From JAWLCA01 sp041687395 (GTDB taxonomy: Bacteria; Pseudomonadota; Alphaproteobacteria; Rhodobacterales; Rhodobacteraceae): DNA of 64,000 nt. A model generated the notes under the pieces. The model was not told the DNA's origin, did no database searches, and was given only the letters and a program-made list of their open reading frames with translations. The stretch spans positions 11,137 to 75,136 of the forward strand of contig JAWLCA010000022.1 of assembly GCA_041687395.1 (NCBI GenBank), given 5' to 3'. Of this stretch, positions 62,704 through 64,000 are shown one piece after another (the first letter of the stretch is position 1; each line of letters opens with the position of its first letter). The translations under genes and the position numbers were made by a program.

Positions 62704-63264
62704 GTGATGAAACACTCAGAGCCAGCGCGGCGCGGAGACGGTCTCTCGCCGACAGACCCGAGCCTGCTTTCGAGCCCGCTGGACTTCATCAGCGCAGATC
62801 ATGTTCGTGAGCGTGCCGTGTGCGGGATGCTTGACCGGATCGCTGCCGACGAGGTTCCGTCGGAGGGCGACATTGCGCAAACCATGGAATTTCTCTCAAA
62901 CGAGCTTCCGCTGCACTTGGCGGATGAGGAAGAGGATCTGTTTCCCCTGCTCCGTCGTCGGTGCACCCCTGAGGACGACATCGAACGCGCAATTGCACGC
63001 CTGACTGCCGATCACAGGCATCCTGATTTCGATACGCCACGGATGGTAGAATACCTGCGCCAGGTTTACGGAAGCATCGGGAGGCTTAACTCTGACGCAC
63101 GCGCAGCGGTCGCGCGCTACGCGTCGCATGTACGGAAGCACCTTGTTTTGGAGAACGCGATCGTTCTTCCACTCGCCCACGTTCGGCTAACCAACCGCGA
63201 TCTCGCAACTCTCGGGTCGCGCATGCTAAAGCGGCGAGGTCTAGATGGCGGAACGGAGTGCTGA
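62704..63264 (+). CDS. Hemerythrin-domain protein
   Basis: The 186-residue helical protein has histidine/acidic motifs of the hemerythrin HHE cation-binding fold: DHVRERAVCGML, LPLHLADEEEDLFPLL, ADHRHPDF and HVRKHLVLENAIVLPLAH. It starts 18 bp after the parvulin gene and may be co-transcribed with nar. Such proteins bind O2/NO or assist di-iron repair (RIC/DnrN-like), which fits a nitrate-respiration locus. It overlaps the next gene by 20 bp. Confidence 0.85.
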   Translation: MMKHSEPARRGDGLSPTDPSLLSSPLDFISADHVRERAVCGMLDRIAADEVPSEGDIAQTMEFLSNELPLHLADEEEDLFPLLRRRCTPEDDIERAIARLTADHRHPDFDTPRMVEYLRQVYGSIGRLNSDARAAVARYASHVRKHLVLENAIVLPLAHVRLTNRDLATLGSRMLKRRGLDGGTEC

Positions 63265-63883
63265 AATGCTGAAGGACGTCCTGACGCGGAATGTCACCTG
63301 GTCAGAGGGTCGCCGTATTGAAGACCCCGGCTTCTTCACCCGGCTTGCTGCGCAGCAATCACCGGAATTCTTCTGGATCGGTTGCTCGGATAGCCGGGTA
63401 CCCGCCAATGTCGTGGCAGGGCTCGACCCGGGTGAGGTCTTCGTCCACCGCAACGTGGCGAATGTTGTCCATTCCTCGGACATGAACATGCTTTCGACGC
63501 TAGAGTTCGCAGTCGACGTCCTCAAGGTGCGAGAAATCATCGTGTGTGGACATTATGGCTGCGGTGGCGTGAAGGCCGCGACAGAGCGTTTTGCCCAGAG
63601 TCTGACCGACCATTGGCTGGAGCCGATCCGACGCCTTGCGCGGGCGCATGCAGATGAACTCGACGAGGCCGCCGATCTGGATGTCCGGCGCGACCGACTG
63701 GCCGAATTGAATGTGATCGAAGGCGTGCGGCGGGTCTCCGAGACGCCGATCCTGCAGCATGCCTGGGAGCGGGGCGCGGACATTCGCGTGCACGGTCTCA
63801 TCTACGGCTTGAAGGATGGGCGTTTGCGCGATCTCGGTTGCTCCGTCGGACCCATTCCGCAGGCCGCGGGCGCACACCCCTGA
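63245..63883 (+). CDS. can: Beta-class carbonic anhydrase
   Basis: The 212-residue protein has the zinc ligands and catalytic dyad in WIGCSDSRVPANVV (Cys, Asp, Arg) and CGHYGCGGVKAA (His, Cys), plus FVHRNVANVV. Interconverts CO2 and bicarbonate. The start could be ATG 63245 or the internal Met 21 bp later. It overlaps the hemerythrin gene. The last 117 bp of the window hold no supportable gene. Confidence 0.95.
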   Translation: MAERSAEMLKDVLTRNVTWSEGRRIEDPGFFTRLAAQQSPEFFWIGCSDSRVPANVVAGLDPGEVFVHRNVANVVHSSDMNMLSTLEFAVDVLKVREIIVCGHYGCGGVKAATERFAQSLTDHWLEPIRRLARAHADELDEAADLDVRRDRLAELNVIEGVRRVSETPILQHAWERGADIRVHGLIYGLKDGRLRDLGCSVGPIPQAAGAHP

Positions 63884-64000
63884 CTGGGCATCACGCGACC
63901 GAGTTCGGCCTGAACAATGTGTTCAGCCTGTTGTGAGGACCTGATGCCGCCGATCTGGAGCGGTTTGGGCAGCGAGGATTTCGGGTATGATCAGCGCAAG

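Noticed and set aside
63942..64000. Start of a new gene at the window end (ATG after GAGGACCTG)
   Set aside because: Fewer than 20 codons are visible and the sequence has no recognisable N-terminus.

Overview
This window looks like chromosomal DNA of a GC-rich alphaproteobacterium of the Rhodobacteraceae/Paracoccaceae type. The grounds are strong G/C third-position bias, short ATGA-type gene overlaps, a TctABC transporter, an ndvB/chvB-type cyclic glucan synthase, Sox genes, and a narR-narK(fused)-narGHJI locus laid out as in Paracoccus. I saw no rRNA, tRNA, CRISPR array or prophage.

Layout. (1) 1-1766: the 3' part of a large ATPase/TPR signalling protein. (2) 1733-9672, minus strand: a tight five-gene operon that I consider the most novel item. 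It holds a bicovalent-FAD (BBE-type) oxidase, a LodA-like protein split into two genes (the second half fused to a ferritin-like domain and carrying the probable cysteine tryptophylquinone, CTQ, residues), a QhpD-like radical SAM/SPASM enzyme and a QhpG/LodB-like flavoprotein. (3) 9959-14045: an Abhydrolase_9-type hydrolase, a Tat-type amidohydrolase and an outer-membrane beta-barrel. (4) 14111-14940: a decayed choloylglycine-hydrolase-like gene cut by an IS5-family remnant, then a carboxymuconolactone decarboxylase-like gene. (5) 15106-20585: TctABC divergent from an HMG-CoA-lyase/CoA-transferase pair, probably one organic-acid catabolic unit. (6) 20621-24519: a DUF533 protein and a MacAB-like ABC exporter. 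(7) 24716-27729: cytochrome b, a small PepSY-like protein with an apparent frameshift, a response regulator, and a sensor kinase broken by nonsense, frameshift and deletion. (8) 27859-34027: an IorAB-type molybdenum hydroxylase, a small cytochrome c, a flavocytochrome c sulfide dehydrogenase flavoprotein and soxXYZA, with no soxB or soxCD. (9) 34312-43001: a giant cyclic beta-1,2-glucan synthase and a tiny upstream gene coupled to it. (10) an IS256-type remnant. (11) 43779-49744: RND efflux pump, adaptor, cytochrome b561 and a divergent TetR. (12) 49723-63883: an NsrR-like pseudogene, nnrS, narR, fused narK, narGHJI, a parvulin, a hemerythrin-like protein and a beta-carbonic anhydrase.

Functional picture: a facultatively denitrifying organism with inorganic-sulfur and aldehyde/heterocycle oxidation capacity feeding c-type cytochromes. 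It also carries a distinctive peptide-derived-quinone oxidase system whose maturation genes look borrowed from the quinohemoprotein amine dehydrogenase (Qhp) pathway. Several regulatory genes (NsrR-like, sensor kinase) are decaying, which suggests recent loss of some sensing functions.
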